This document shows positions 1 through 11,150 of a stretch of DNA of 64,000 nucleotides, piece by piece. Position numbers and translations under genes: made by a program. This stretch comes from Stenotrophomonas sp. 610A2 (lineage in GTDB: Bacteria; Pseudomonadota; Gammaproteobacteria; Xanthomonadales; Xanthomonadaceae). Positions within the stretch are counted from its first letter, which is position 1. Each line of letters opens with the position of its first letter. The stretch lies in the NCBI RefSeq assembly GCF_030549615.1, contig NZ_CP130832.1, forward strand, positions 2,108,001-2,172,000, in the 5' to 3' direction. The notes beneath the pieces were generated by a model. That model was given only the letters and a program-made list of their open reading frames with translations, ran no database searches and was not told where the DNA came from.

Positions 1-1205
<1,205 letters not shown>

Positions 1206-1393
1206 ACCGCTGACTCCTTTTAGTGCAGATGGCTTGCGGCGGCGCCGGGGCGCTGCGCGGGCTTGTCAGGGCCATGGGCCCTGACAGGTGGATGCCAGTC
1301 CGAGTATGGACGAAGCATCCTGCATTCGGTTCATGTTCGCTGGTGCCAGTTTAGGCAACGGCGTGTTGCGGGCATGTAACGGAGCGCGCGACT

Positions 1394-1906
1394 GTAGTGC
1401 CGAGCCATGCTCGGCAGGGGCATTCCCTGTAAAGCTTCAGCCGACCATGGGTCGGCACTACAGGTGAAGCTTCCGCCGACCCGTGAACCGGGTTTGTAGG
1501 AGCGGCGTAAGCCGCGAAGCCAGTACTGCATCAGTCGGCCAAGAGCTACCCCTCCCCAACCCTCCCCTTGGCTACGCCAAAGGAAGGGGCTGTAGTGCCG
1601 AGCCATGCTCGGCAGGGGCGTTCCCGGTAAAGCTTCAGCCGACCATGGGTCGGCACTACAGGTGAGGCTTCCACGGTCACGTGAACGGGTTCTGTAGGAG
1701 CGGCGTAAGCCGCGAAGCCAGTACTGCATCAGCCAGCGAAGAGCTACCCCTCTCCAACCCTCCCCTTGGCTACGCCAAAGGGAGGGGGTGTAGTGCCGAG
1801 CCATGCTCGGCAGGGGCGTTCCTGGTAAAGCCTCAGCCGACCATGGGTCGGCACTACAGGGAGGGGTTTCCCGGTAAAGCCTCAGCCGAGCATGGCTCGG
1901 CTCTAC
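1394..1906. repeat. 198-bp tandem of GTAG/SMAG-type REP pairs plus GCGGCGTAAGCCGC palindromes
   Basis: GTAG-headed palindromes (GTAGTGCCGAGCCATGCTCGG and the inverted GCCGACCATGGGTCGGCACTAC form) start at 1394, 1592 and 1790, exactly 198 bases apart. A partial inverted copy follows at about 1883-1906. Each complete unit also holds a TAGGAGCGGCGTAAGCCGCG palindrome (near 1497 and 1695) and a CCCTCCCCTTGGCTACGCCAA stretch. The array fills most of the 766-base gap between acnA and vapB; nothing coding is seen in 1206-1393. The GTAG head and palindrome match the SMAG repeats of S. maltophilia; the tandem arrangement is what the sequence shows. Confidence 0.9.
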
Positions 1907-1932
1907 AGGGGGTGGCTGGGGTATGCCGGCCA

Positions 1933-1957
1933 AAGTATGTATAATTCGTACATACTT
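1933..1957 (+). promoter_or_regulatory. vapB promoter with overlapping palindromic operator
   Basis: A perfect 9-base inverted repeat, AAGTATGTA (1933-1941) and TACATACTT (1949-1957), is separated by 7 bases. A consensus -10 box TATAAT lies inside it at 1940-1945. GGAG precedes the vapB ATG at 1972. An AbrB-fold antitoxin dimer bound here would cover the -10 box, which fits the autorepression typical of vapBC loci; binding is inferred. Confidence 0.75.
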
Positions 1958-1971
1958 CGATTGGAGATCCC

Positions 1972-2205
1972 ATGGACGCCACCGTAGCTGAACGCGGGCA
2001 GATCACCCTGCCCAAGGCCGTACGCGACGCTTTGGGTCTGACCAAGGGCACCCTGCTCAAGGTTGAGCTGGAAGGCAGCCGCATCATCCTGCGCAAGAGC
2101 GTGGACGACGCCATCTCCCGCGCACGCGGCAAGTTCGCCCTGGACGGGTTCGAGTCGGCCGAGCAGGCCGTGCGTACCGTCCGTGACGAGGCCGGCGAGG
2201 CATGA
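1972..2205 (+). CDS. vapB: VapB-type antitoxin, AbrB/SpoVT fold
   Basis: A 77-residue protein with an N-terminal swapped-hairpin AbrB DNA-binding domain: the segment ERGQITLPKAVRDALGL at residues 7-23 is diagnostic, followed by GTLLKVELEGSRIILRK. The C-terminal part, from about residue 45, is acidic and charged and is expected to wrap and inhibit the toxin. The reading frame overlaps the toxin start by 4 bases (ATGA), the usual translational coupling of such pairs. A palindrome covering the -10 box just upstream is a likely autoregulatory operator. The pair sits between the two aconitase genes. Confidence 0.88.
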   Translation: MDATVAERGQITLPKAVRDALGLTKGTLLKVELEGSRIILRKSVDDAISRARGKFALDGFESAEQAVRTVRDEAGEA

Positions 2206-2603
2206 TGATCGCCGTTGATTCCCCGGTCCTTATCGAGCTGCTCAGCGACGGCCCTCGCGCCGACGCGGTGGAGGCCTGCCTGCGGCAGGCCTTGGTCGGC
2301 GGCCGGGTGGTCCTCTGCGGTACCACCCTGGCTGAGATCTGCGCCTCGCTGCGCGGTGGCGCAGAGGTGCAGGGTGCTCTGGAGGAAATGGGTGTCCATT
2401 TCAATCCGCTGGAAGCCAAATCCGCGTTGCGTGCCGGCGAGATGCACCGCCGCCACCGGCAGCGCAGCGGCGATACCCGCCGCATCGACGATTTCATGGT
2501 GGGCGCGCATGCACTGCTGCAGTGCGATGGCCTGATCACCTGGAACGACACGTTTTATCGCGATTACTTCAAGGGCTTGAAGCTGATCGTGCCGCAAGCC
2601 TGA
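2202..2603 (+). CDS. vapC: VapC-type PIN-domain ribonuclease toxin
   Basis: A 133-residue PIN domain, the length usual for VapC. The conserved acidic residues that hold the catalytic metal are present: D6 in AVDSPVLIELL, E45 in TLAEICASL, D96/D97 in RRIDDFMVGAHA and D116 in TWNDTFYRDYF. VapC toxins cleave tRNA or rRNA when free of VapB; the substrate cannot be told from sequence. Two adjacent ATG codons (2202 and 2205) could start it; the first overlaps the vapB stop. All catalytic positions are intact, so the toxin is probably active. It lies 38 bases before acnB on the same strand, so some read-through into acnB is possible. Confidence 0.9.
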   Translation: MMIAVDSPVLIELLSDGPRADAVEACLRQALVGGRVVLCGTTLAEICASLRGGAEVQGALEEMGVHFNPLEAKSALRAGEMHRRHRQRSGDTRRIDDFMVGAHALLQCDGLITWNDTFYRDYFKGLKLIVPQA

Positions 2604-2641
2604 GCCCATCCACTTTTTAACCGTTACACCCGGGAGTTGTC

Positions 2642-5233
2642 ATGTTGGAAGCCTACCGCCACCACGTAGCCGAGCGCGCCGCGCTTGGCATCCCGCCGTT
2701 GCCGCTCACTGCACAGCAGACGGCCGACGTCATTGAACTGCTGAAGAACCCGCCGGCTGGCGAAGCCGAGTTCCTGGTCGATCTGATCACCAACCGCGTA
2801 CCGGCTGGTGTCGATGACGCCGCCAAGGTCAAGGCCTCGTACCTTGCCGCCATCGCCTTCGGCAGCGAGCAGAACGCACTGATCAGCCGTGAGCGCGCTA
2901 CCGAACTGCTGGGCACCATGCTCGGTGGTTACAACGTCGCGCCGCTGATCCAGCTGCTGGACGACGCCGCAGTCGGCGCTATCGCCGCTGAAGGCCTGAA
3001 GCACACCTTGCTGGTGTTCGACGCATTCCATGACGTGCAGGAAAAGGCCAAGGCCGGCAACGCCAATGCACAGGGCGTGCTGCAGAGCTGGGCCGATGCC
3101 GAGTGGTTCACCAGCAAGCCGGAAGTGCCGCAGAGCCTGACCATCACCGTGTTCAAGGTGCCGGGCGAAACCAATACCGACGACCTGTCGCCGGCTCCGG
3201 ATGCCACCACCCGTCCGGACATCCCGATGCACGCCCTGGCGATGCTGAAGAACAAGCGTCCGGATGCACCGTTCGTGCCGGAAGAAGACGGCAAGCGCGG
3301 CCCGATCCAGGAAATCCTGTCGCTGAAGGACAAGGGCCACCTGGTTGCCTACGTCGGCGACGTGGTCGGCACCGGCTCCAGCCGCAAGTCCGCCACCAAC
3401 TCGGTGCTGTGGTTCACCGGTGAAGACATCCCCTTCATCCCGAACAAGCGCTTCGGTGGCGTGTGCCTGGGTTCGAAGATCGCCCCGATCTTCTACAACA
3501 CCATGGAAGACGCCGGCGCACTGCCGATCGAGCTGGACGTGTCGAAGATGGAGCACGGCGATGTCGTCGAGCTGCGTCCGTACGACGGCAAGGCCCTGAA
3601 GAACGGCGAAGTCATCGCTGAGTTCCAGGTCAAGAGCGACGTGCTGTTCGACGAAGTGCGCGCCGGTGGCCGTATTCCGCTGATCATCGGCCGTGGCCTG
3701 ACCGCCAAGGCACGTGAAGCGCTGGGTCTGCCGGTCACCGACCTGTTCCGCCTGCCGGTGCAGCCGGCCGATACCGGCAAGGGCTACTCGCTGGCACAGA
3801 AGATGGTTGGCCGCGCCTGTGGCCTGCCGGAAGGCAAGGGCATGCGCCCGGGCACCTACTGCGAACCGAAAATGACCTCGGTGGGCTCGCAGGACACCAC
3901 CGGTCCGATGACCCGTGACGAGCTGAAGGACCTGGCCTGCCTGGGCTTCTCGGCCGACCTGGTGATGCAGTCGTTCTGCCACACCGCAGCCTACCCGAAG
4001 CCGGTGGACGTCAAGACCCACCACACCCTGCCGGAGTTCATCTCCACCCGTGGCGGCGTCTCGCTGCGTCCGGGCGACGGCGTGATCCACAGCTGGCTCA
4101 ACCGCATGCTGCTGCCGGACACCGTCGGCACCGGTGGTGACTCGCACACCCGTTTCCCGGTCGGCATCTCGTTCCCGGCCGGTTCGGGCCTGGTCGCCTT
4201 CGCTGCTGCCACCGGCGTCATGCCGCTGGACATGCCGGAGTCGGTGCTGGTGCGCTTCAAGGGCAAGATGCAGCCGGGCGTGACCCTGCGTGACCTGGTC
4301 AACGCGATCCCGCTGTACGCGATCAAGGCCGGTCTGCTGACCGTGGCCAAGGCTGGCAAGAAGAACATCTTCTCCGGTCGCATCCTGGAAATCGAAGGTC
4401 TGCCGGACCTGAAGGTCGAGCAGGCATTCGAACTGTCCGATGCTTCGGCTGAGCGTTCGGCCGCTGGTTGCTCGGTGCACCTGAACAAGGAGCCGATCAT
4501 CGAGTACCTCACCAGCAACATCACGCTGTTGAAGTGGATGATTGCCGAGGGTTACCAGGACGCCCGTTCGCTGGCCCGCCGCATCGAGAAGATGGAAGCA
4601 TGGCTGGCCAACCCGGAGCTGCTGCAGGGTGATGCCGACGCCGAATACGCCGCCGTCATCGAGATCGACCTGGCCGACATCCATGAGCCGATCGTGGCCT
4701 GCCCGAACGACCCGGACGACGTGAAGACCTTGTCCGAAGTTGCCGGCGCCAAGATCGACGAAGTGTTCATCGGTTCGTGCATGACCAACATCGGTCACTT
4801 CCGTGCTGCTGCCAAGCTGCTGGAAGGCAAGCGCGACATCCCGACCCGTCTGTGGGTTGCACCGCCGACCAAGATGGATGCGTCCGAGCTGACCAAGGAA
4901 GGCGTGTACGGCACCTTCGGTTCCGCTGGCGCGCGCATGGAAATGCCGGGCTGCTCGCTGTGCATGGGCAACCAGGCGCAGATCCGCGAAGGCTCCACCG
5001 CGATGTCGACCTCGACCCGCAACTTCCCGAACCGCCTGGGTCGCAACACCAATGTGTATCTGGGTTCAGCCGAGCTGGCCGCGATCTGCTCGCGTCTGGG
5101 TCGCATCCCGACCAAGGAAGAGTACATGGCCGACGTTGGCGTGCTGGATTCGGCGGGTGCCGAGATCTACCGCTACATGAACTTCGACCAGATCAGCGAT
5201 TACAAGGACGTGGCCGATTCGGTCAACGCCTGA
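2642..5233 (+). CDS. acnB: Bifunctional aconitate hydratase 2 / 2-methylisocitrate dehydratase AcnB
   Basis: TCA-cycle aconitase B, 863 residues, close to the 865 of E. coli AcnB. The order of parts is that of AcnB: an N-terminal helical HEAT-like domain ([19 protein letters not shown]), the swivel domain next ([26 protein letters not shown]), then the cluster-binding core. The three iron-sulfur ligands are C713 (IGSCMTN), C771 and C774 (GCSLCMGNQ). The family is known to act on citrate and 2-methylisocitrate and to bind mRNA when it loses its cluster. GGGAG lies just before the ATG. A strong rho-independent terminator follows at 5263-5288. Identification is certain. Confidence 0.98.
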   Translation: MLEAYRHHVAERAALGIPPLPLTAQQTADVIELLKNPPAGEAEFLVDLITNRVPAGVDDAAKVKASYLAAIAFGSEQNALISRERATELLGTMLGGYNVAPLIQLLDDAAVGAIAAEGLKHTLLVFDAFHDVQEKAKAGNANAQGVLQSWADAEWFTSKPEVPQSLTITVFKVPGETNTDDLSPAPDATTRPDIPMHALAMLKNKRPDAPFVPEEDGKRGPIQEILSLKDKGHLVAYVGDVVGTGSSRKSATNSVLWFTGEDIPFIPNKRFGGVCLGSKIAPIFYNTMEDAGALPIELDVSKMEHGDVVELRPYDGKALKNGEVIAEFQVKSDVLFDEVRAGGRIPLIIGRGLTAKAREALGLPVTDLFRLPVQPADTGKGYSLAQKMVGRACGLPEGKGMRPGTYCEPKMTSVGSQDTTGPMTRDELKDLACLGFSADLVMQSFCHTAAYPKPVDVKTHHTLPEFISTRGGVSLRPGDGVIHSWLNRMLLPDTVGTGGDSHTRFPVGISFPAGSGLVAFAAATGVMPLDMPESVLVRFKGKMQPGVTLRDLVNAIPLYAIKAGLLTVAKAGKKNIFSGRILEIEGLPDLKVEQAFELSDASAERSAAGCSVHLNKEPIIEYLTSNITLLKWMIAEGYQDARSLARRIEKMEAWLANPELLQGDADAEYAAVIEIDLADIHEPIVACPNDPDDVKTLSEVAGAKIDEVFIGSCMTNIGHFRAAAKLLEGKRDIPTRLWVAPPTKMDASELTKEGVYGTFGSAGARMEMPGCSLCMGNQAQIREGSTAMSTSTRNFPNRLGRNTNVYLGSAELAAICSRLGRIPTKEEYMADVGVLDSAGAEIYRYMNFDQISDYKDVADSVNA

Positions 5234-5262
5234 GTTGTAGCTGAGCAGTAAAGGTTGAACGG

Positions 5263-5288
5263 AAAACCCCGGCGCAAGCCGGGGTTTT
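5263..5288 (+). terminator. Rho-independent terminator of acnB
   Basis: Stem CCCCGGC / GCCGGGG with a GCAA tetraloop, flanked by AAAA before and a run of six T after (5285-5290). It starts 30 bases after the acnB stop. Confidence 0.93.
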
Positions 5289-5324
5289 TTGTTGCCGAGG
5301 AACACCAGCAATCGTTGTTGCTTT

Positions 5325-5422
5325 TGTGGGAGCGGCGTAAGCCGCGAAACCAATGCACCAGTAGATTGCAAAGTGTGCGGTTCTTTGTTGCCCCCAGCAT
5401 CGCGGCTGACGCCGCTCCCACA
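5325..5422. repeat. REPIN-like element, copy 1 (98 bp)
   Basis: Inverted arms TGTGGGAGCGGCGTAAGCCG at the left and the matching CGGCTGACGCCGCTCCCACA at the right enclose a unique centre. Each arm is itself a small palindrome. Two arms in inverted orientation at fixed spacing is the REPIN pattern mobilised by RAYT (REP-associated tyrosine) transposases; no such transposase lies in this window. Confidence 0.82.
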
Positions 5423-5439
5423 AACAAAACCTGCAGCCT

Positions 5440-5537
5440 TGTAGGAGCGGCGTAAGCCGCGAAGCTCGTGCATTGTCAGATTGCACAATATTCGATGATT
5501 CGTTGCCCCCAGCTTCGCGGCTGACGCCGCTCCTACA
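5440..5537. repeat. REPIN-like element, copy 2 (98 bp)
   Basis: Same arms as the element at 5325 but with TGTAGG/CCTACA ends: TGTAGGAGCGGCGTAAGCCG at the left and CGGCTGACGCCGCTCCTACA at the right. It has the same 98-base length and lies 17 bases after copy 1. The matched change in both ends (G to A, C to T) shows the two arms vary together. Confidence 0.82.
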
Positions 5538-6435
5538 AACGCAGAAAACCCTGCGTGGCCCGGGGAAGCACAGCGCAGTTGGGAGGTACCGTTCTTGGCG
5601 GAAAGTACCTAGAGGCCACAGCTGCGAAAAGTGATGCCATTAGCCAACAGCCAACGCTCCTGGAGCATCTTCCCGGCTCGCAGCACCCTCCTAAGCGTGT
5701 ATCCCAATAATGATGTCTTTCGGGGCGGTCATGCAAAGGAGATTGGAGCCCTTTTGCGAGAAGCTCTCACTTAGTTTTTTGGGGCTGCTGACACCAAGTG
5801 GGGATAAACGCCGGCCGCAGGCTTGGGAGTGATTACTGGCGATCGATTAGGTCCCAGGACGTAAGTTTTGCATCTTTAAGACTATCCCTATTCTGGAAGC
5901 TACGCGTCGCGTGTAAGTTATCAGAAGTAGTCATGGCGCTGACATCTTGGCTTCGGCGTTTCTCTCGGAGAACTGCAAGTTCTACTATTTGTTTTGTAGA
6001 GAAATGTAGTGGGGGGGTATTTCGATTTTATTTTCGATTTCTGGAAATTCCTCTCCGGGTTGAGGCTTAAGGGGTAAGGTGTTCCTGAGTCGGATTATGT
6101 GCGCGCATGATGATTTTTGTGCGATATAAAGTTTCTATTTGTAATTGGGGTTTTTAATATAGCGTGGCGAATTTTGGTCGTTCGGATGATGGCTGTGCAT
6201 AATTTCCAATATTTTTGGATTTTCTTGTTGTTCGGCTGGATTGTTCGATTGGATGAGTGTGCACCAAGCGGTGAATTAAATAAGGCCTCTCCTGCGTCTC
6301 TCTTGTTTGTCTGCCTGAAGTCGGGATTGATTTTTTGATATGCACTATGGTGTTGGGTGGGCTATAGCTTGCGCTGCTATCGAGGGGTGTAGCTGTAAAT
6401 CTTTGGCAGTATGTAGAATCGTTGTGGGGCATCGC
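5538..6435. other. AT-rich stretch with no supported gene
   Basis: About 900 bases between the REPIN pair and the hybrid kinase. Base composition drops visibly, above all in 5870-6340, which is full of T and A runs unlike the flanking genes. Short open frames exist (for example 5798-6070), but none has high-GC codon use, a recognisable domain or a convincing ribosome-binding site. It probably holds the kinase promoter and may be foreign or decayed DNA. Confidence 0.5.
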
Positions 6436-9400
6436 ATGGCTCGTGTATTCGCTATTTTGGTGACTCTTCTTATTATGGCGTCTGGAGTGTGCGCTGCTCA
6501 GCCTTCAAATTCGACGATTTTGACGCTCGTTGCGCGCAGAGTCGTCCCTGACGCCCGGCTCTTGCTCGATGAGTCAGATCGAGAGTGGGTAAGAAGCAAG
6601 AAGGTTCTGATTTTGGGGGTTGCTCCACCAAACTACACACCGTTAGAAATTTTTTCCCGCAACGATCACTATGAAGGAATTACTGCTGATGTGCTCGGAG
6701 CTGTCGGCGGAATGTTGGATGTAAGCTTGCGGGTCATTAGCTTCCCGGACCGTACAACTGCACTGCGTGCGCTCGAGCATGGAGTGGTGGATATGGTGGG
6801 CAGCGCCAATAACTACGAGCTCGCTGGCCATGCGGTTCGCTTGACGCAGCGCTACGTGGAAGACACCCCCGTGTTGTACGTGCGCAAGACCGAGCACCGG
6901 CGCATGGCGCCGGAACTGACCGGCATGCGCATTGCCGTTGCCGAGGACTATCTGCCGCAAGTGCAGATACGCGAGCTGTATCCGGATGCGATCATTGCCA
7001 ACTTTCGCTCGCGCGAGCAGGCGCTCGCTGCATTGGCATTTGGCAATGCGGATCTATATCTGGGCGATACGGTTTCCAGTAACTACCTGGTGAATCTGAG
7101 CTACTTCAACTACGTGCGCACGATTGCCGTGCCGCGGGTCGATACCGGCGGCTTTGCCTTTGCTGTCCGCGAAGATGCCTTGACCCTGGAGCGAGTGGTG
7201 AACATGGCGCTGCAGCAGTTGCAGCAGACGCATGGCACGGAGTTGCTGAAGCGTTGGTCGGGCGGCGGTGGCATGGTGCCTTTGGCGCGTATAGAGCTGA
7301 CCAGTGCAGAGCAGCGCTGGATCGCGGAGAACCCGGTGGTGCGCTTCGTGGCCAGCAATGACACTGCGCCGCTTTCCTACTTTGATACCGATGGTCGCTT
7401 CAGCGGCTTGAGCGCTGACATCATGAGGGCCATTGCGCAACGCACCGGTCTGGAGTTCGAAGCGGTGCGGGTATCGCGGCTCGACCAGCAGATGCAGGCC
7501 TTGGAGAATGGAACCGCTGATCTGACCATGCTGGTGCCGACCTCTTCGCGTGCGCGCAGGTTCAGCTTCTCACGGCCGTTCGTACAGACCTCGTTCGGCA
7601 TCATTACCCGCGACGAGGCCAACGGCCCCGCCGCGCTGAGCGACCTGCGTGGAAAGCGTATCGCGTTGCCGCTGCACCATGCGCTGAAGGAATTGTTGGT
7701 CCCTGCGACCGACTACCAGTTCATCGAGACGGACACCTTGGCTGCCGCGATGGAGCTGGTGAACGACGGCAAGGCGGATGCGACGATCGCATTCCTGCCG
7801 ATGGCGCTGTATTACACCTCGGTACTGCACAACGAGAAACTGCGTGTGTCGGATGTGGTTGAAGACACGCCGGCGTGGTTGGCGATTGCCTCGCGCAAGG
7901 ACAAGCCCGAGCTCGCAAGTATCATCGACAAGGCGATGATGCAGATCCCGCCCGATGAGGTGGACATCTTCCAGAACCGCTGGCGGCCGCGCCCCGATGC
8001 ATCCCCGGCAGCGTGGACCGACTTCCGCTCATTGATCTACAAGATCACCGCCGGCGCTCTGTTGCTTATCCTGGTGTCGCTGATCTGGAATGTACACATA
8101 CGCACACAGTACCGTCGTCGCCAGGTAGCTGAGGATGCATTGGGCGAGCAGCTCAACTTCATGCGCTCGCTGATCAACGGCACGCCGCACCCTATCTACG
8201 TCCGTGATGAGAAGGGAAGGTTGGTTACTTGCAATACCAACTACCTGGACATGCTTTCCGTCACCGAGAAGAAGGTGCTTGGAAAGACCTCGATGGAAGG
8301 CGCAAAGATGGACCCGCGTGAAGCCCAGAGCTTCCACGACGACTATCTGTGGGTAATGGCCAATGGCAAACCCTTGGAGGTGGATCGCACCCTGCACCTG
8401 CCCGGGCGTGTGCTCAGCATCTATCACTGGATCTACCCGTACTTCGATTCCCAGGGCCAGGCCAAGGGCGTGGTTTGCGGCTGGATAGATGTGAGCGACC
8501 GCCTGCATCTGATGGAGGAGCTGCGCCGCGCGCTCAATGCCGCCGATCAGTCAAGTCGCGCCAAGACCACTTTCCTGGCCACCATGAGCCACGAGATCCG
8601 GACGCCGATGAGCGCGATCATCGGCATGCTGGAGCTTGCGCAGAAACATGCCGAACAAGGCCGTCTTGATAAGTCAGCTATCGCAGTTGCCTATGATTCC
8701 GCACACGGCTTGCTCGAGCTGATTGGCGATATTCTGGACGTGGTACGCATCGAGTCGGGCCACGTCAGCTTGAGTCCGAAGCGCGCCAATCTGCGTGAAA
8801 TGACCGAGTCTGTGGCGCGGGTATTCAATGGTCTGGCGCGGCAGAAGACGTTGCACCTGCGCTTGGAGCTGGATCCCAGCGTGGACTGCGACGTGTCGAT
8901 AGATCCGATGCGCTTCAAGCAGGTGCTGTCCAATTTGGTCGGCAACGCCATCAAGTTCACCGACCGCGGGCAGGTCACCATCAAGGTGCGCGGCGTTGTC
9001 GTGGCGGAATCCCGTCTACAGCTGCGGCTGGAAGTGGCGGATACCGGCATTGGCATCGCCGAGAGCGATATCGCGCGCTTGTTTGATCCTTTTGCGCAGG
9101 CCGACCACGGGCATAGCTCGCGCGGTGGAACGGGCTTGGGCCTGCCCATCTGCAAATTCCTGTGCGAGTTGATGGGCGGCGATATTTCCATCCGCAGTAC
9201 GCTGGGCGAGGGTACCTCGGTGATACTCAATATCCCACTCGAAGTGTTGCCGGCAATTCCCGGCGCCGTTGAGGTGCTGCAGACGGTGGATGCAAAGCAC
9301 CCGAGCATGAAGGTGCTGGTGGTGGATGACCATTCGGCCAATCGCACTTTGCTGACCCAGCAGCTGGCATTCCTCGGCCAGAGTGTGCGTAGTGCTGCCG

Positions 9401-10080
9401 ATGGTCGCGAAGGCCTTGATTGCTGGCTGGACGAACCGGTTGATATTGTCGTTACCGATTGCAATATGCCGGTGATGAACGGCCATGACATGGCGCTGGC
9501 GATCCGTCGGCATGAGAAGGATCATGGACTGCCGCCGTGCATCATCATTGGCTTTACCGCCAATGCCCAGCCAGAAGAACGGGCCAAGTGCATCGCCTCT
9601 GGAATGAATGATTGCCTGTTCAAGCCGGTCAGTCTGAGTACGCTGTCCGCCATGCTGGTGACGTTGGGGGAGAAGGCCGGTGTTGGCATGTCGGCGCCGC
9701 GTCTCGCTCAGACGAAGGACATCAACACGGCGCTGTACGAGCTGACAGGTGGTGACGCGGAGATGACGCGGAACCTGGTCATCGAGGCGCACCGGAGTTT
9801 TGTGCGCGACCTGAGTGAGCTGCAGGTCTTGCTGCCGGGTTTCGAGCCACGCGCCATGTCCAATCTGGTGCACAGGATTAACGGCGGAGTACGCCTGCTG
9901 CAGGTGGCGCACCTGATGGATATCTGTGATCGCGTCGAATTCCTGTGCGATCAGCAGGAGGTTGAGCTGGACGAGGTTGTGGCCAACGTCCAGTTCATCG
10001 CGAGTGAGTTGCCGGCGATCATTGACGTACTCGCGGCGATGCGTGAGCCAGAAGCCCTGGATCTATCGCTGATGCGCTAG
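6436..10080 (+). CDS. EvgS/BvgS-type hybrid sensor histidine kinase
   Basis: A multi-step phosphorelay sensor of about 1,214 residues. I start it at 6436 because MARVFAILVTLLIMASG is a good signal peptide and GGGG lies 6 bases upstream; an in-frame ATG at 6340 would add 32 unlikely residues. Order of parts: two periplasmic venus-flytrap domains of SBP family 3 (about 60-280 and 290-515), a membrane helix (about 537-556), a PAS domain (about 570-690), HisKA with H719 in MSHEIRTPM, an ATPase domain with N837 and DTGIGI at 869, a receiver with D1008 in VVTDCNMP, and an HPt-like domain with H1146. The ligand is unknown. No response regulator of EvgA type is adjacent. The 5' few hundred bases have lower GC than the rest. 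It ends 14 bases from the convergent cheB. Confidence 0.92.
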   Translation: MARVFAILVTLLIMASGVCAAQPSNSTILTLVARRVVPDARLLLDESDREWVRSKKVLILGVAPPNYTPLEIFSRNDHYEGITADVLGAVGGMLDVSLRVISFPDRTTALRALEHGVVDMVGSANNYELAGHAVRLTQRYVEDTPVLYVRKTEHRRMAPELTGMRIAVAEDYLPQVQIRELYPDAIIANFRSREQALAALAFGNADLYLGDTVSSNYLVNLSYFNYVRTIAVPRVDTGGFAFAVREDALTLERVVNMALQQLQQTHGTELLKRWSGGGGMVPLARIELTSAEQRWIAENPVVRFVASNDTAPLSYFDTDGRFSGLSADIMRAIAQRTGLEFEAVRVSRLDQQMQALENGTADLTMLVPTSSRARRFSFSRPFVQTSFGIITRDEANGPAALSDLRGKRIALPLHHALKELLVPATDYQFIETDTLAAAMELVNDGKADATIAFLPMALYYTSVLHNEKLRVSDVVEDTPAWLAIASRKDKPELASIIDKAMMQIPPDEVDIFQNRWRPRPDASPAAWTDFRSLIYKITAGALLLILVSLIWNVHIRTQYRRRQVAEDALGEQLNFMRSLINGTPHPIYVRDEKGRLVTCNTNYLDMLSVTEKKVLGKTSMEGAKMDPREAQSFHDDYLWVMANGKPLEVDRTLHLPGRVLSIYHWIYPYFDSQGQAKGVVCGWIDVSDRLHLMEELRRALNAADQSSRAKTTFLATMSHEIRTPMSAIIGMLELAQKHAEQGRLDKSAIAVAYDSAHGLLELIGDILDVVRIESGHVSLSPKRANLREMTESVARVFNGLARQKTLHLRLELDPSVDCDVSIDPMRFKQVLSNLVGNAIKFTDRGQVTIKVRGVVVAESRLQLRLEVADTGIGIAESDIARLFDPFAQADHGHSSRGGTGLGLPICKFLCELMGGDISIRSTLGEGTSVILNIPLEVLPAIPGAVEVLQTVDAKHPSMKVLVVDDHSANRTLLTQQLAFLGQSVRSAADGREGLDCWLDEPVDIVVTDCNMPVMNGHDMALAIRRHEKDHGLPPCIIIGFTANAQPEERAKCIASGMNDCLFKPVSLSTLSAMLVTLGEKAGVGMSAPRLAQTKDINTALYELTGGDAEMTRNLVIEAHRSFVRDLSELQVLLPGFEPRAMSNLVHRINGGVRLLQVAHLMDICDRVEFLCDQQEVELDEVVANVQFIASELPAIIDVLAAMREPEALDLSLMR

Positions 10081-10094
10081 CGCGATTGAATGCT

Positions 10095-11150
10095 TTACCC
10101 GCGGGCAATGGCAAGAATGCGTTCGGCTATTCGCTCCAACGGCAGTACCTCATCGGCAGCGCCGAGACGCACTGCGCTGCCGGGCATTCCCCAGACCACG
10201 GAGCTGGCCTCGTCCTGGGCCAAGGTTGGTGCACCGGCTTGCTTCATCTCCAACAGGCCGCGGGCACCGTCTTCGCCCATTCCAGTGAGGATCACCCCGA
10301 CCGCATTGGCGCCGGCATTGGCGGCAACCGAGCGGAACAGTACATCCACCGCTGGCTTGTGCAGATTGACCGGCACACCGTCGTCGACCCTGCAGCGCCA
10401 GCGGGCGCCGTCACGGATGACCCGCAGGTGCTGGCCGCCAGCGGGCAGATAGGCGTGGCCGGGCAGGATGGCTTCGCCATCGCTGGCCTCGCGTACCGAC
10501 ATCGCCGAGTGCCGGTCCAGGCGCTCGGCAAAGGCGGTACTGAAGCTGGCGGGCAGATGCTGGGTCATGACGATGGCCGGCGCATCTGCGGGCATGGACT
10601 CCAGTACCACTCGCAGGGCTTCGGTACCGCCAGCGGAGGCGCCGATGGCGATCAGACGATCGGTAGTACGGAAGCCGAGATTGCTGGCGTTTGCCGGGCG
10701 CTGCACCGGCCGGCGCGGGCCGCCGGCGATTGCCCGAACCCGCGAGCGGGCGGCCATTTTCACCTTGCTGCGGATTTCTTCTGCATACGCATCCAGACCG
10801 CGGGCGACGTCGAGCTTGGGTTTGGCGACAAAATCCACCGCGCCCAATGACAGCGCCTGCAGGGTGGTATCGGCGCCGCGCTCGGTCAGCGAGGATACCA
10901 TCACCACCGGCAGGGGATGCAGGCGCATCAGGTTTTCGAGGAAGGCCAGGCCGTCCATGCGCGGCATCTCGACGTCCAATGTCAGCACGTCAGGGTTGAG
11001 CCGTTTGATCTTCTCGCGTGCCAGCAATGGATCCGCTGCGGTGCCGACGACTTCGATGGCCGGGTCGGCGGCGAGGATCTCGGTCAGCACCTGGCGGACC
11101 AAGGCCGAGTCGTCGACGATCAAAACCCGGCAGGGGGCCTGCAGATTCAT
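10095..11150 (-). CDS. cheB: Chemotaxis protein-glutamate methylesterase/deamidase CheB
   Basis: Adaptation enzyme that removes methyl groups from MCP glutamates and deamidates glutamines. It has 351 residues: an N-terminal receiver with phosphoacceptor D59 ([12 protein letters not shown]), a linker rich in Arg and Pro, and a C-terminal esterase domain. The Ser-His-Asp triad is S172 (AIGASAGG), H198 (MTQHLP) and D294 (GMGEDGA). Its start overlaps the stop of cheD by 4 bases, so cheR-cheD-cheB are coupled and follow an MCP gene in one transcript. CheA phosphorylation is expected to activate it. It is the only cheB in the window, although there are two cheA genes. Confidence 0.97.
   Translation of the reverse strand: MNLQAPCRVLIVDDSALVRQVLTEILAADPAIEVVGTAADPLLAREKIKRLNPDVLTLDVEMPRMDGLAFLENLMRLHPLPVVMVSSLTERGADTTLQALSLGAVDFVAKPKLDVARGLDAYAEEIRSKVKMAARSRVRAIAGGPRRPVQRPANASNLGFRTTDRLIAIGASAGGTEALRVVLESMPADAPAIVMTQHLPASFSTAFAERLDRHSAMSVREASDGEAILPGHAYLPAGGQHLRVIRDGARWRCRVDDGVPVNLHKPAVDVLFRSVAANAGANAVGVILTGMGEDGARGLLEMKQAGAPTLAQDEASSVVWGMPGSAVRLGAADEVLPLERIAERILAIARG

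Noticed and set aside
1394..1906. CRISPR array
   Set aside because: The unit is 198 bases and its whole length repeats, with no short constant repeats and unique spacers; no cas genes.
1331..1933. A 200-codon open frame over the acnA-vapB repeats
   Set aside because: It translates the palindromic repeats themselves (recurring CSADPWSAEALPG), so it is not a gene.
2624..4798. A 724-codon open frame on the minus strand opposite acnB
   Set aside because: It is full of His, Arg, Gly and Val in the pattern of a high-GC antisense shadow, and acnB on the plus strand is unmistakable.
5798..6070. A 90-codon open frame in the AT-rich stretch
   Set aside because: No ribosome-binding site, no recognisable domain and poor codon use.
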